Counted from the stretch's first letter, positions 15,001 to 26,700 are shown. The stretch: 64,000 nucleotides of DNA from Mytilus edulis (GCF_963676685.1 NC_092345.1:31333585-31397584), one strand, 5' to 3'. The notes: generated from the letters alone by a model not told the origin. Numbers and translations: made by a program.

Positions 15001-16442
15001 TGTGGCCTGTGTGAATTCAATTAAAACATGTCCTTAGGAGCTACATGTATGCTGCCAATTTTTTTTATGCATTAAAAACATTTCAGTACAGACCATTTAC
15101 TTTTAATTGGGTGCTATGGATTTCACCCCAAACTTTAGATTTCTTTGGTTTTCATTAAGGCCTGGCAAAAATATAACCTTATCACATATATTGTTAGAAA
15201 TATGAAAACAGTCGGATGTCTTAATACTTTTTTTTCAAGTTGCCTTTTTTTCAATTGAGGAAGATTCAATGGTTATTTTTTTCTATTAAAAATACACTCT
15301 TTAATAATTGTCTTATAAATCTATAATATATACATTTTTCTGATGAAGATACTCTTCTCATGAAAACATTCTAGTCAAGAAGCATACATGTCTGAATATA
15401 TTTCTTTAAAACAGTTCGACCTAGTCATAATGACATTCCTTGTTTATAAGTGTTCCAGTATTTAATAATTATATCATATTTTATGTCATAAATTAGATAA
15501 AGACACTATGTTAAAGTTTCAGTTTTGATTAAAAAGTTTTTTTGTCTGAAAATGCCTGTTCATTTGATGTTGGTTTTCAGCATGTCCAGTGTTTGTTGTT
15601 TTAAAATGTTTTTTTCTTCACAAGAAACTTGGTTTAGTGTAACTGCTTGTTTAAACTGTATTTTGGCTGATAAAATAAAATATTTTTCCTACCTACCGAC
15701 CCTTCAGTCTGAAGGTACAGTCGGAAAACAGCAAACAAACCTATTTTTAAGGTTGGCCTAATTTCAGTAAGTAGGGAAACATGAATAAACGTCTATGAAC
15801 TATATACCTCAACAAGGTATTACCGTCTTTTAACAAAATGCTGCACAGGAAGTCAGAAGCAATTACATGTCACCAATTAGTACTCATCAAAGCTTAAATG
15901 CTTAAGGTGGTACATTTGTATATGACCTGTAGAAATCTTACTTATCACAATAACTGAATCAGGACAGGTACATGTAACATAATAAGTATGTACACATATA
16001 TCTTGGCTAATCAGTTTATCTTATATATGAAAATAATACAGAGGCGGATCCAGAAATGTTCATAACAGTGGGACTGCTCCAGTCATGCTGCAATGCTGCC
16101 CTAAAATTTTAATCAACCTATTACCATTACAGCAATTTTCCCCACAAAAAGGGGGGGCATGAACACCCCATTTTTTTTTCACCACCCCCGAATCCGACTC
16201 TGCAATTTAATAGGGCCAGTAACTTTTGTTAGTTAGCATTTGTAAAATATTACCAAATATCCTGCAACTACTTCTGGATATATGAGTAAAGCGAAACCTT
16301 TTACTGCAAACATAAAAGTGAAAAAGTTCTGCCAAATTTCTGGACCCCATGGTACTACGAGCAAAAACAAAATAATGCCGAGTGGAAGAATGACATCTGC
16401 ATCGATTGACGTTAGGTAATCTGTTATAAAGTTTAAATCCAT
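2809..16442 (-). CDS. Multi-pass membrane protein, six exons, two repeated four-helix halves; family not recognised
   Basis: Coding exons in transcript order: 16442-16254, 13202-13059, 12285-12205, 10867-10670, 9685-9539 and 3003-2809 (stop TAA 2811-2809). Every junction is AG/GT and phase 0, giving 317 residues (63, 48, 27, 66, 49 and 64 per exon). The start ATG has A at -3 and G at +4. About eight hydrophobic segments are visible: roughly residues 17-33, 40-60, 78-95, 111-124, 142-160, 178-197, 212-234, 254-270 and 277-297, some of which may pair or be re-entrant. I see no signal peptide and no catalytic motif. Residues 1-138 and 139-317 look like two copies of one unit: each has two helices, a proline motif (YPE / FPH), an intron, an [R]xLG-containing helix, a charged loop, a second intron, then a helix. 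The layout resembles small four-helix families such as TP53I11, but I do not assign it. Introns are long (0.8-6.5 kb) and full of repeats. The reading frame and splice logic are certain; the function is unknown. Confidence 0.85.
3337..3604 (+). repeat. Left part of an interspersed repeat interrupted by a transposon
   Basis: The sequence around 'GCAGGGTGCAGCTTTATATG' and 'CCGCAGAGGTCGAACCC' recurs, diverged, at 18791-18843 and 47228-47290. Here it breaks off at 3604 and appears to resume at 6587, on the far side of an inserted element. Confidence 0.6.
4164..6070. mobile_element. Inner repeat element with GCTCACCTG inverted ends and internal tandem units
   Basis: It begins near 'AAGAGGCTCTCAAGAGCC' and has GCTCACCTG at 4189-4197. 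The same 9-mer is inverted at 6060-6068. Its core is three units of exactly 500 bp, followed by a GAC microsatellite (about 5971-6022). It lies inside the larger transposon at 3605-6586. I recognise this type as very common in bivalve genomes. It has no coding capacity. Confidence 0.65.
4441..5940. repeat. Three tandem copies of a 500-bp unit
   Basis: 'AGAAGATTTTTTAAAG'-type landmarks sit at 4441, 4941, 5441 and (changed) 5941. 'AAAATCAAAGCACACAC' recurs at 4860 and 5360, and its variant at 5860. Spacing is exactly 500 bp each time. Copies two and three are nearly identical; copy one is more diverged. Confidence 0.85.
6593..6900 (+). repeat. Right part of the interrupted interspersed repeat
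   Basis: It continues the repeat broken at 3604 ('GAATGAATGTGGTCTAATG...'). It holds long A, C and T runs near 6725-6760. The exact right end is uncertain. Confidence 0.45.
6946..7215. repeat. Tandem duplication, two units of about 155 bp
   Basis: 'CTTCATCAGCAACATTT' starts at 6946 and 7101. The following text, through 'GACATCATAGTCATGTCTGG', matches between the two copies. Confidence 0.8.
7655..8396. mobile_element. Repeat element with AACCGGATTT / AAATCCGGTT ends and internal tandem units
   Basis: It opens with 'ACAAGAGGCTGTCAC' and 'AACCGGATTT' and closes with the inverted 'AAAAATCCGGTT'. Inside, 'TCAAGAACCATAACTCCTG' recurs at 7881, 8007 and 8168, with an older copy near 7718. Most units are about 161 bp and one is shorter. 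A CCCG/CCGA run follows at about 8312-8350. It appears to interrupt a 'TTTTGGACC...TTTGGACC' repeat on both sides. Confidence 0.6.
8640..9380. repeat. Tandem array, about 160-bp period, five copies
   Basis: 'TGGTCATAAACCTTGTGT' occurs at 8681, 8842, 9003, 9163 and 9320. Each copy has a flank like 'CCCAAAATCAATCCCAACC' and a GC-richer 'TTTGGGCCCCTTTTTGGCCC'. Diverged relatives occur at 47440-48600. Confidence 0.8.
10440..10580 (+). repeat. Short interspersed repeat, family B (fragment)
   Basis: It contains 'GATGAGTCTTTTGTGGATGA', a variant of the family-B core 'GATGAGTCTTATGTAGACGA'. It lies about 90 bp downstream of exon 4 of the membrane-protein gene, within intron 4. Confidence 0.6.
11630..11795 (-). 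repeat. Short interspersed repeat, near-identical to 46050-46212
   Basis: About 160 bp running from near 'TTCTTGCACCAGATGCGC' to 'GTATAGCCAAATCCGTG'. It matches 46050-46212 almost base for base in the same orientation. The 'GAGACATGTATTGTCGA' part on the minus strand suggests a relative of family B. Confidence 0.75.
12050..12180 (+). repeat. Short interspersed repeat, family A, diverged
   Basis: 'ATAATTGTCTCATTTGCAAT' and 'CATACTGCCTCTCATAC' are a worn copy of the family-A core. Confidence 0.5.
12685..12835 (-). mobile_element. 3' end of a LINE, fragment
   Basis: On the minus strand the sequence ends 'CACCAATAAAATTATTTGAT' followed by a short 'TTTGAT' tail. This is how many CR1/Jockey-like LINE 3' ends look in invertebrates. 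No coding part remains. Confidence 0.45.
13580..13790 (+). repeat. Short interspersed repeat, family A
   Basis: A good copy, from 'CCCCGCCACATTATGTATG' to 'GAGTTGTCTCATTGGCAATC' and an AT-rich tail. It produces the spurious 60-residue frame at 13604-13786. Confidence 0.7.
16039..16202. mobile_element. 164-bp small inverted-repeat element (GGCGGATCC family), degraded
   Basis: The ends CAGAGGCGGATCCAG and (inverted) CAGAGTCGGATTCGG match the family at 17301-17463. The G- and C-run interior is also shared. I see no clear target duplication. It lies about 50 bp from the donor of exon 1 of the membrane-protein gene. Confidence 0.55.
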
Positions 16443-17300
16443 CCTTTAGAGTATAACTTGTAAGAGTTGTTTACATTTGAATTGAGCGGTAGACGCCAAA
16501 ACATATAGGTCAACAACATAAAATACGAAACTAAAACGGATACGAAATGAATACGGAATACGTCGATCTGTACTGAACCTTAAATAAGGTCTCTTTTTTT
16601 AAAAGTTTTAGGATATCAATGTTTCCTTATGTTTTAAGGTGTATATATATTTGCTAAAATTATATCCTTTGGATAGTGCTCCACAATTAATGGAGGAATA
16701 CACAAGAAACTGAAATGAACTGAACTACTGTACTATTTTTTTTCACTGATGATTTGATTTCACATTTGATGAATCACAATTTGATACAAATGTCGATTTC
16801 ATTAAACTTCATAATATTCAAAAACAATCAATAAATTAAACAAGCAGTTTAAAGTCAGTATGAAAATATACGGTTTACCAACTGATAATCACTAGACTTG
16901 AAGAAATCACACTTATAAAGCGGATAAAACACTGAGTGCATGTCATTTTTTTTCTAAAAAAACTAAACTTGTGACTGGTACATGCAATATGATTCAAATA
17001 ATATTGTCCAAGAATGAAATATCTTATCGACGTATACCCTTAACAGCTTAAGAGATTTTTAAATTAGGCAGACTCATACCTGCCAACTTTTCAAAATGCA
17101 CATGGGGGTTTTGTGTACAAGATGGCTGTCATAGTCCTAAAAAAAACCTTCAAGGGGGCCTGCAAGTACATTTTAATGTTGTTTTTTTGCTTCTTCATAC
17201 TTTTATAAGCCTACAGTCATTGTAAAATTAATTGTTTTGTTTAAATTGTGGACAAAATTGTTCTTTCTAAAGTTCAAATTGGGAGCCTTCATGGGGTAAA

Positions 17301-17463
17301 CAGGGGCGGATGCAGGAATTTTCGAAAGGGGGGTGCTAACCCAGGGCAAAGGGGGGGGGGGGGGGGGTGCAAACATATGTCCCGATACAAATGCATTGAT
17401 CGGCAAAAATAAAGGGGGGGTGCGCACCCCCGGAACCCCCCCCCCCCCCTGGATCCGCCACTG
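17301..17463. mobile_element. 163-bp small inverted-repeat element (GGCGGATCC family)
   Basis: The left end CAGGGGCGGATGCAGG and the right end CTGGATCCGCCACTG are inverted. Both sides are flanked by GTAAA (17296-17300 and 17464-17468), a likely 5-bp target duplication. The interior is dominated by G and C runs around 'CATTGATCGGCAAAAATAAA'. Confidence 0.75.
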
Positions 17464-18379
17464 GTAAATCACCCGCAAATAGTGACTGTTGGCAGGTATG
17501 CAGACTTTATTTCGAAGCTTTGTATTATTGATCTTGTTAGATTGTGTAATGTTTATCAAGTTTATATGGAATGATACATCATAATTGTATAACATGATAT
17601 ACAATTATTATTGTAACATAAATTGGATTTTTCCTTTGATGTTTTAAATAAATTATTTGCTCAAAAAGTGTTGATGGAAAACCATGGTCTATTATCTGAT
17701 ATTTGATGTTGTACTATACTTTGCTAACTAAATATGCAACTCAACTAGAATCCAAAGGAAAGAAGGCGGAGCTTAGCTATGGTACAACAGATTCATTTTC
17801 ATGTTATTCCATGGCTGAAGCTCCATCCTTTATTTTTTGATTTTTTAAAGGTATCCGACTCTGAAATACATAGGAAACTGAAAACCGTAAAAGGTCAAGA
17901 TCTTCGTTTGTTTTCATTTTATAACAAAAGGCAATAAATCATGCCACGAAAATGCATACTACTGCTGTAGTTATTAAAATTTGCTTTTTTGGGGGCTGAT
18001 TTTTATTGCATGTAATTTTAGTCTCAAGAGGCATACATGTATATTTGAACCACTTACTTTTCTTTTCTATCTTACAGTAGAAAAGAAAAATAACACAGCA
18101 GTTACAAAAAATATTGTAAAATGCGAATATACTGAAATCTTTAATTTTATGACAGACTTTATGTACATACAAATCTCATCACATTTTTCTTGCTCCATAA
18201 AGTTTGTAAGACAAGGGTCCCGACTATTCATACAACTCATTCTGCAAATTTATCTGTGATAATCTACTTTTCGCTAGATTTAGAGTTCAAAAATAAATAA
18301 TACAAATTGATAAAACCCCTATGTTGTACCAATTTACACCACTGTCCCAGGTTAAGGGGAAGGGTTGTCACCTTCAAAC

Positions 18380-18660
18380 ATTAACCCCACAACATTATGT
18401 ATGTGCCTGTCCCAAGTCATGAACCTGTAATTCAGATAGTGGTTGTCTTTTGTTGTGTCACATTTTTTTTTTTGTTCATCATTTTGTACATCAATATGCC
18501 TTCAGTTTTCTCATTTGACTTGTTTTTCATTAGTAATTGAAGGGCTATGCAATAACCGCTTTTGATCTGTAGCTGTTAACTTCTGTGTCTTTTGGTCTAT
18601 TGCGGAGAGTTGCCTCATTAACAATCAATTATCATACCACATCTTCCTTTTATATTGAAA
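18380..18660 (+). repeat. Short interspersed repeat, family A
   Basis: It starts near 'CCCCACAACATTATGTATG' and ends 'GAGTTGCCTCATTAACAATC' with a 'CATACCACATCTTCC' tail. Confidence 0.65.
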
Positions 18661-18841
18661 CACAAATATTGACACATAAAAACCTTTCAGATAGAAAGTC
18701 AGAATGAGACTTATGGATAAAAACTTAGCAGACTGTCAGCTCACACTTTTCATATGTTGTCACAAATATGGTTTATTAAGCACAATAATAACCAGATGCT
18801 TCGCAGGACGCAGCTTTATACAACCGCAGAGGTAAACCCCT

Positions 18842-19860
18842 CGTTGCACAATGAACAACTTCTGTCATTTATTTTGCTAAAAAAATCTCTTGGATGACGG
18901 ATGACCCGCAAATTTTATTTCAATTTAATAAAATAGAGACATCAAGCTTTACAGTATGAAATAATGAGCAACTTCTGTCATTTATTTTGCTCTGAAAATT
19001 CAGTCAAAGATATTTTATGACTGTTTTCCCTATATTTAGCCTATTTGCACTCATTTTCAGAGGTAAAACAATCTCTTGGATGGCCGGTGACCCCTAAATT
19101 TTATTTCAATTTTATAAAATAGAGACATCAAGCTTTACAGTATAAAAAAATAAGCAACTTCTGTCATTTATTTTACTCTGAAAATTCAATCAAAGATATT
19201 TTATGCCTGTTTTCCCTATATTTAGCCTATTTGCACCCATTTTCATAGATCAAAAAATCTCTTGGATGGCCGGTGACCCCTAAATTTTATTTCAATTTTA
19301 TAAAATAGAGACATCAAGCTTTACAGTATGAAAAAATGAGCAACTTCTGTCATTTATTTTGCTCTGAAAATTCAATCAAAGATATTTTATGCATGTTTTC
19401 CCTATATTTAGCCTATTTGCACTCATTTTCATAGGTCAAAAAATCTCTTGGATGGCCGGTGACCCCCAAATTTTATTTCAATTTTATAAAATAGAGACAT
19501 CAAGCTTTACAGTATGAAAAAATGAGCAACTTCTGTCATTTATTTTGCTCTGAAAATTCAATCAAAGATATTTTATGCCTGTTTTCCCTATATTTAGCCT
19601 ATTTGCACTCATTTTCATAGGTCAAAAAATCTCTTGGATGGCCTGTGACCCCCAAATTTTATTTCAATTTTATAAAATAGAGACATCAAGCTTTACAGTA
19701 TGAAAAAATGAGCAACTTCTGTCATTTATTTTGCTTTGAAAATTCAATCAAATTGTTTTTTTGTCCATTTTCCCTATATTTCCATATAACCTATTTGCAC
19801 TCATTTTCAGAGGTCAAAATATCTCTTAGATGGCCGGTGACCCCCAATTTTTTTTGCATT
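18842..19860. repeat. 186-bp tandem array, about five copies
   Basis: 'AGAGACATCAAGCTTTACAG' begins at 18935, 19121, 19307, 19493 and 19679, exactly 186 bp apart. Each unit carries one HindIII site (AAGCTT). The first copy lacks about 80 bp and the last is diverged after 19740. The left edge touches a fragment of the 'CGCAGCTTTATACAACCGC' repeat. Confidence 0.92.
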
Positions 19861-20059
19861 TTTTCATTTACAATACTTCAAAGTTAAATTTCACAAAGTA
19901 TAAGAAAATTCTGTCATTTTTTTCTATACCCCTGAACTACCTTAAGAAACCTTTTTCTATATAACTATATAGGATTATTACCAGTTTCCTTAATTTTGGA
20001 AAAAAATGCTAGAATTGTTTCTTTCAGTTCTGAAAATAAATAAAATGTAAATCTTTTTG

Positions 20060-20111
20060 CGATCGAATAGGGGGCGTCCACAATCTACGCTCCTTGGATC
20101 CGCCACTGTTT
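20060..20111. mobile_element. Single end of a GGCGGATCC-family element
   Basis: 'CCTTGGATCCGCCACTG' equals the right end of the 17301-17463 element. The other end is not visible. Confidence 0.4.
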
Positions 20112-22859
20112 AGTTTTTATCATTAAAATTGTGTCTTAATAAATAATCTTCAGTATAATCGAATTAATAAAATAACGAGAGAAAAGCTATTTGTACAAAC
20201 ACTTTTAATGTATAAATATGCATTTCAATGAGATGAACAACCAGTAAATTATGATTAATTTCACGGTATGAAAACCAACCAAAATTTTTTTTTTTACCGT
20301 TATTAGACTGGGGGAGGGGGCGCACTTCCTATGTAATGAGTGGTAGGGATGAGCCGCTGGAGTAAGTCACTATTTCATGCTTTATGATATATGAGACAAT
20401 ATCTGAAAAAGTCTAATTTCCATGTCCCGCACTTCACCAGCAATTATTTTTTTATTCAACCATCTTTTTTGAAAATTTTAAGTTTCAGTATAAACTAAAT
20501 TATATAATGCACCATGGCCTGCCAATTAAACACTCATTCTTATATTTCTTCCAATAAAATATTGTAATTTAAATGTTCAACCCCCCCTAAAATCATGTTG
20601 TCCCCTGTGTTTTTTTTAAAACTAAATCATTCAAATAATATCCAAATTAATTAAACAGGCGTCCGATTCTCACATATATGATATATTATATTATAAACTT
20701 GCCCCTAATTTGTCTTTTTATATTATAACTATAGCATGTAACAAAATTTTGCAAATTTTAAGAGAAAAAAAAATTGTCCCCAGGGGTGATTTCCCTCCTG
20801 TTACCACTGGGTTTTTTTTACCTGTGGAAACGTTTACAAGACCAAGAGTTATTTTCCCATTATGTATTGTGAAGAGCATCATTTCCTGAATGCATTAGTA
20901 CAAAGAAATAGTTGGAAAGGCGGGCATTTGATAAACTATTGCAGGATATACTAGTAAACCACAAATATTGTCTTAAACTTATTCCTTATTCCCATTAGAA
21001 ACTTTTTAAAATTGATTCACTTTGGTAACAGGAAAGAACTGGATTTGTTTTGTAACATTTTTAAAATAGCCATTGTTTCCTTATTAAACAATTGTTTGAA
21101 TTACAGACAACAGTTCCTAGATCCCCAATGTGTGTTCTTCGATTTGTGCTATTAAAATACTGGGTCTAAAAACAAAAATTTTGTTTTTTCTTATTTCCAA
21201 AAATTAGACTTTTTCAGATATTGTCTCATATGAAAAGGGTGGGAAATTCAGATTAAATATACCACTGAAAAGTTGATATTATCACTTGCTTGATTATATC
21301 ATAGGTATCTGAAACTAATCAGATGTCAGTATTTATTTTTGATGCGGTTAAACTACAGTCGTAAATGCATCAGCTATTTGTCAAACCAATTAATCTCTAT
21401 TTATTCCAATGAGGTATTTCTGCTGATACTACAATGTACTAGTTATAGATGCTATAAATCCGACCATTTTGACATTTGCACCTTATTAACATTCAAAGCT
21501 TTGTATACATGAAACATGATTTGAGAACATGTTAATAATTATTGAAAGACATTCCAAAGTGTCAACATCCTTAAAAAGGGAACGGCAATGTAACTTTTCA
21601 TCAGTTTGCCAATAAAAATATAATACTGTTTGGGGTGTTGATTAATACATTTATCTGATCAAACATATTTTATTGTCTTAGTTAAATTGAAATTTCTTCC
21701 TAATGAAAGATATAAAAGGGTAGCATAGAGGAAAGTGTTTAAGATGTGACGAATTTATTGGAAAAACAAGGTGTGATTATTAGGATCGCGTTGCCTATAA
21801 ACATAAACACAATGATTAGCGGGACCCATGGGGAAAACAATTCTCTATACCAAGGATTTAACTCTACAAATCCTTGTCTATAGATACTAATGTTCCAGAA
21901 GACGAAAAATATTCAAATATATCTATAGGTCTGGGTTTTTTTTTTGGTAATTGATATATGAAAAGGTATATATTTTTGACAAACAAAATATATGAATAGG
22001 GTGGGGTACTGGTGTCTCAGCTGCTCACCCCTACCAAAAAAAAAGATTGAAGTGCCTCCCCCACCCGAGAGTTATTAGAATAATTATTTAATCCATGTCG
22101 CTGGAATTCGACATTTTTGTTTATTTTTTGATGATATAATGAAATTACCTGCGCATACGATCATAGGGGTCATCATACAAGGGGTGCAAAAAATGCGACA
22201 TTTTTTTTACTTTCTGCAAGTTCTGGGACGCTATTTTAATGAAATACGCAGAAGATCATACAAGAGGGGTACCACGATTTCCCGAGAAATACAAGAACCT
22301 TTATAATATCCCAAAAACAAACTGATATATCCCTGGGACTATTATACTAACTATAATAGACTAAGTCCCAGTATATCCCGATAAAAAGATTTTTAATGGT
22401 GTTATACAAGAGGCCCAAAAGTGACTTGTACGAGCTTTTATTTCAGTGGATAAAACTGTTACGTGATCAATTTCCAATATCATTTCAAGGTCTTCAAGCT
22501 GTCACTCATTTTATTTGTATTACAAATTTAATATACCAAGTGTCTTACTCATTAACATATTTAAACAAACTCATCCCGTTCGGATTCGTTTGTTTAAATA
22601 TATATATATTAACTCGTAAGAACCATGGTATAAATACAGTACCAGAAGTCCATTACTAGACTAGGAAAGTAATCGGGACTTCTGATAGTCCTTGTTATGT
22701 GAACCGAATCAAAATAAAACTTTAGTGTTCGCATTTCTTCATCTGCGGAGTTTCATTAGTACACATTTTTATTTCATTAAACTTTGAACAAACTGGTAGT
22801 TTCAATTTTTTTTCACTGTAGTTAACTCAGAGCAAACTCATTTGAGTATTGATCACGAT

Positions 22860-23070
22860 TAAAATTCATATCTTACACCTTTCAACAAAAACAAAAAAGA
22901 GGGTAGGAGGGGTCTTGATACCGAAATACCGGGCTTTAAAACACGAAATCCCGAGGTCCCGAATTTAATTTTTGTTATAAAATCCCGACATCCCGGACCC
23001 GAAATCCCGAGCTTTAAACTTAAAACATCCGATCCCGGATTCCCGATAAAGGTCATACCCCCCCACCCCC
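22860..23070. repeat. Degenerate array of CCCGAAATCCCGA-like motifs
   Basis: Short words such as 'GAAATCCCGAG', 'CCCGACATCCCGGACCCG' and 'GATCCCGGATTCCCG' recur irregularly, ending in C runs. A TTC microsatellite follows at 23095-23120. No coding sense is seen. Confidence 0.55.
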
Positions 23071-23748
23071 CACCCCCAACACACAAAAGAAGATTTCTTC
23101 TTCTTCTTCTTCTTTTTCTTCACCGCAATTAAAACATTCAAGTTGTGTATTTTTAAAATTGCGTTTTTTAAAACTTGCACTAGTGTGGCTTCATATTTAG
23201 TTATATGTACTTAAAATCTAAAACGGTAAAAGATAAAAATAAACTATAAAAATTAGCTTTAAATAAAACAGTAGAGTTTGTCAACACAATTTTGGGTCTA
23301 CAAGATTATTTACAGGGGTAATTAATATTCGTATGCACTAATTATGATTTTAACTACTTTGTTATATCACTTAGTATTTAATTAAGTACATAAGTAGTAT
23401 AATACTTGTTACATGTTACATTCCCACGACTGACAGCCATTTGCAAGTTAAGCACCGAATTTTTTGTCATACAATTAAAGATGGGTCTTGCAGCCAAATG
23501 CTTCACTTTTAAATTCCTTTTCATCATTGGAATTAGTTAGTCATTGGCGATTTAGAAAAGGGTTGGGGCGAGTAGGTCAGTGGAATGAGTTGTCTTGCTT
23601 ACTTCTGTACTTTCATCTGTTTTGTTTACCTTTGTCGATATATATGGTGCGGAATGTTAAATAAGGTACGAATTTGAACGGTACGAAATTATAGTATAGG
23701 GTACGAAATAACTCCATAACTTAAACTAATATATAACCGAAGACCGAA

Positions 23749-26700
23749 ATGGACGTGAAAGCAGCAAAGTTATTGGAGTCAACCTCAAGTGTTTCACACA
23801 GTTCTCTCTCAGTAGTACCAAACACTTCTTTATGTGTTTCTTGTTCCCAAGTTGAGCCAAAAAAGTGTACCATTTTATCAAACAGTGGGTTTAAAGGTTC
23901 TGCATTTGAAGTTTGTTGTCAATTTTATGAGACTGATTTCTACTGCAAAGATAACCATGGTTGTTACGTATGTCAACATTGTAAATGGTATGTTATATTT
24001 ACATACATATTTTTTTGAGGAAGTTGTACATTTTGTAAGTTATGGCCTTTAAGAATTAGTTCAGATCTGTTATAACATATATGCGTAAGGTTGATGACTC
24101 CTTCTGTGGCCTGTCAATTACGGTATCAGGTCCGTTCGCGCCCAATATACTTTCGCACCCTACACGTTCGCACCTCGCACGTTCGCACCCAAGGTCCGTT
24201 CGCACTCTACACGTTCGCGCCCAATTTTAATTCAAATTCCAGTTGAATAATTGGAAAATCATCATTGTTGTTTTTAATTGCTTTCGTGTAAATACTGAAT
24301 GTATTTATAACTTGGTATGAGTAAAAAATTGAAGATTATAAATGAAAAACACAAAAGATAATTGTTTTTAACAGCTTGGTCCCTTTGATCTGAAACAATG
24401 AAACAATAAAATATAGCAACACACTATTATAACCAAAACATGATAAAATTTATTCAAGACTAAAAAAAAACGTAGTCAGAATCTCACTTCATTTTGAAAC
24501 AAGTCAATGAAACAAAGTTATAGTAATACACTAACCAAAACATGATAAAGAGTTATTCAACACAAAATAAAACGTTGACAGAATCCCACTTTATTTAGAA
24601 AGGAATATTATTTTTTTTAACAAATTACAGTATCCAAAACATGATTAAGATTTATTCAACACAAAAAAAAATGCTGTATCACTTTATTTTGAGACAATGA
24701 AAACAATAATACTTATAAGAATACTACTTGATTACAAAGTTAAAATTGGGCGCGAACATGTAGGGTGCGAACGGACTTTGGGTGCGAACATGTAGAGTGC
24801 GAAAGTGAAAGGGGGCGAACATGAGTGGGTGCGAACGTGAATGGGCGCGAACAGACCCGGATTCGTCAATTACGAAATTTCAAGCTGCAATTATAGTATC
24901 AACAAAGCAAAGGTAATGAATAAAACTGATGGACCATTTTGTAGATATATGACATATATCAAGTGGCAACTTTGTCCAAAGCATTATTATTTATAGTTTA
25001 ATTGTATTTAGTTGAAAAAGAGAATTTGGTGAAAGTAAAACCAAGATTTTTGTAGAAAATCCACTAGTCCAAATAATTATGACGTCTTGAAAGGCTATTA
25101 TATTTTTTTCTTTGACGCCTTACTTCGTCTTCTTTGACGCCTTACTTCGACGAAGTAAGGCGTCAAAGAAAAAAATATAATAGCCTTTCAAGACATAATA
25201 ATTATTTGGACTAAAAATCCACAGGCTTTAATACATGTAATACAGACATGACAGAGATTTTTGTTATAAAATTTTAAACATAGATTACTCACTTGTTTTT
25301 CTGTGATGAGGTAGCATTTATTGTTTACAAAAAGTCGTAAACAACCTTTAAATTCCAAAACACCCTGTGCTGAGTCACTTAAGTTGAGCACAACCCTAAA
25401 AGGTGTACTTGAATTGGTCCATATTTATATTTGTTATAACCAATATCTAAATTTATAAACTTGTTGTAAGGAATCATTGCTAGCACTGCACATTTGTGTC
25501 TCCCAGACACAATAATATCTCAAAAAAAGTCTCACATTGATTTTGATATACATGATATAATACAGTTACTTCAGAGTGGAGTGCAGGTGCATCACTAAGT
25601 CTAGTTTATGTTTATGTCCCAAGGGTATCACAAGCCCAGTAGTCAGCACTTTGGTGTTGACATGAATATCAATTATGTGGATACTAAAACTAAACTTTGA
25701 ATTTTTCGAAAAAACTAAGGATTTCCCTGTCCCAGGAATAGATTAACTTAGCCATATTTGGCACAACTTTTTTGGAATTTTGGATCCTCAATGCTCCTCA
25801 ACTTTGTACTTGTTTCAGTTTGGCTTTATAACTATTTTGATATGAGCGTCACTGATGAGTCTTATGTAGAAGAAACATGTCTGGTGTACATGGTGTACTA
25901 AATTATAATCCTGGTACTTTTGATAACTATTAACACCACTGGGTCGATTCCACTGCTGGTGGACGTTTCGACCCCGAGGTTATCACCAGCCCATGCCCCA
26001 GTAGTCAGCACTTCGGTGTTGACATGATAATCAATTATGTGGTCATTTTTATAAATTTCCTGTTTACAAAACTTTGAATTTTTCGAAAAACTAAGGATTT
26101 TCTTGTCCAAGGAATGGATTACCTTAGCCATGTTAGCCATATTTGGCACAACGTTTTGGAATTTTGCATCCTCAGTGCTCTTCAACCTTGTACTTGTTTG
26201 GCTTTATAACTTTTTTGATATGAGCGTCACTGATGAGTCTTATGTAGACGAAACATGCGTCTGGTGTACTAAATTATAATCCTGGTACTTTTGATAACTA
26301 TTATGTTTGTTTTGTAAAAATTACAGAGATTTATGCTTTTAAATTTTAACTTCTGTGACATTATTTTTTGTGGTCTAGAGAATATTGAAATAAACCATAG
26401 TCCTCTAGTTTCTGTAATAAACTCCTGGAAAGGGCAATTATCATTGACAGAATGTTCAGCTTAGCACCATGCCTACAACTTCTTGTTACACAGAAACTGG
26501 TAAAAGTTAAAATAAATGAATCTATTCAAAACATATGAAATTAAGCAGTCTTCACGCTGAGTGGCAGCCCAGGCTTGTAAAATTGCTCTCGGGCCTGTTA
26601 AAATCATCTACAGGCCAACAGAACCTAACTAAAAAAAAATCAAAAATTGAGCTCCAGGCCTGTAGATTTAATAGTTCATCGTAAAGACTGATTAAGGCGA

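Larger units (their letters stand above)
16443..23748. other. Intergenic region between two divergent genes
   Basis: No coding exon is supported. The upstream regions of the minus-strand membrane-protein gene and the plus-strand ZAD-like gene must lie at its two ends. I see no clear TATA box or CpG-rich promoter. It holds small transposons, a family-A repeat, the 186-bp tandem array and a GGCGGATCC end at 20090-20111. Confidence 0.5.

Noticed and set aside
17203..17604. 133-residue minus-strand frame rich in G and P
   Set aside because: It arises from the C and G runs of the small element at 17301-17463.
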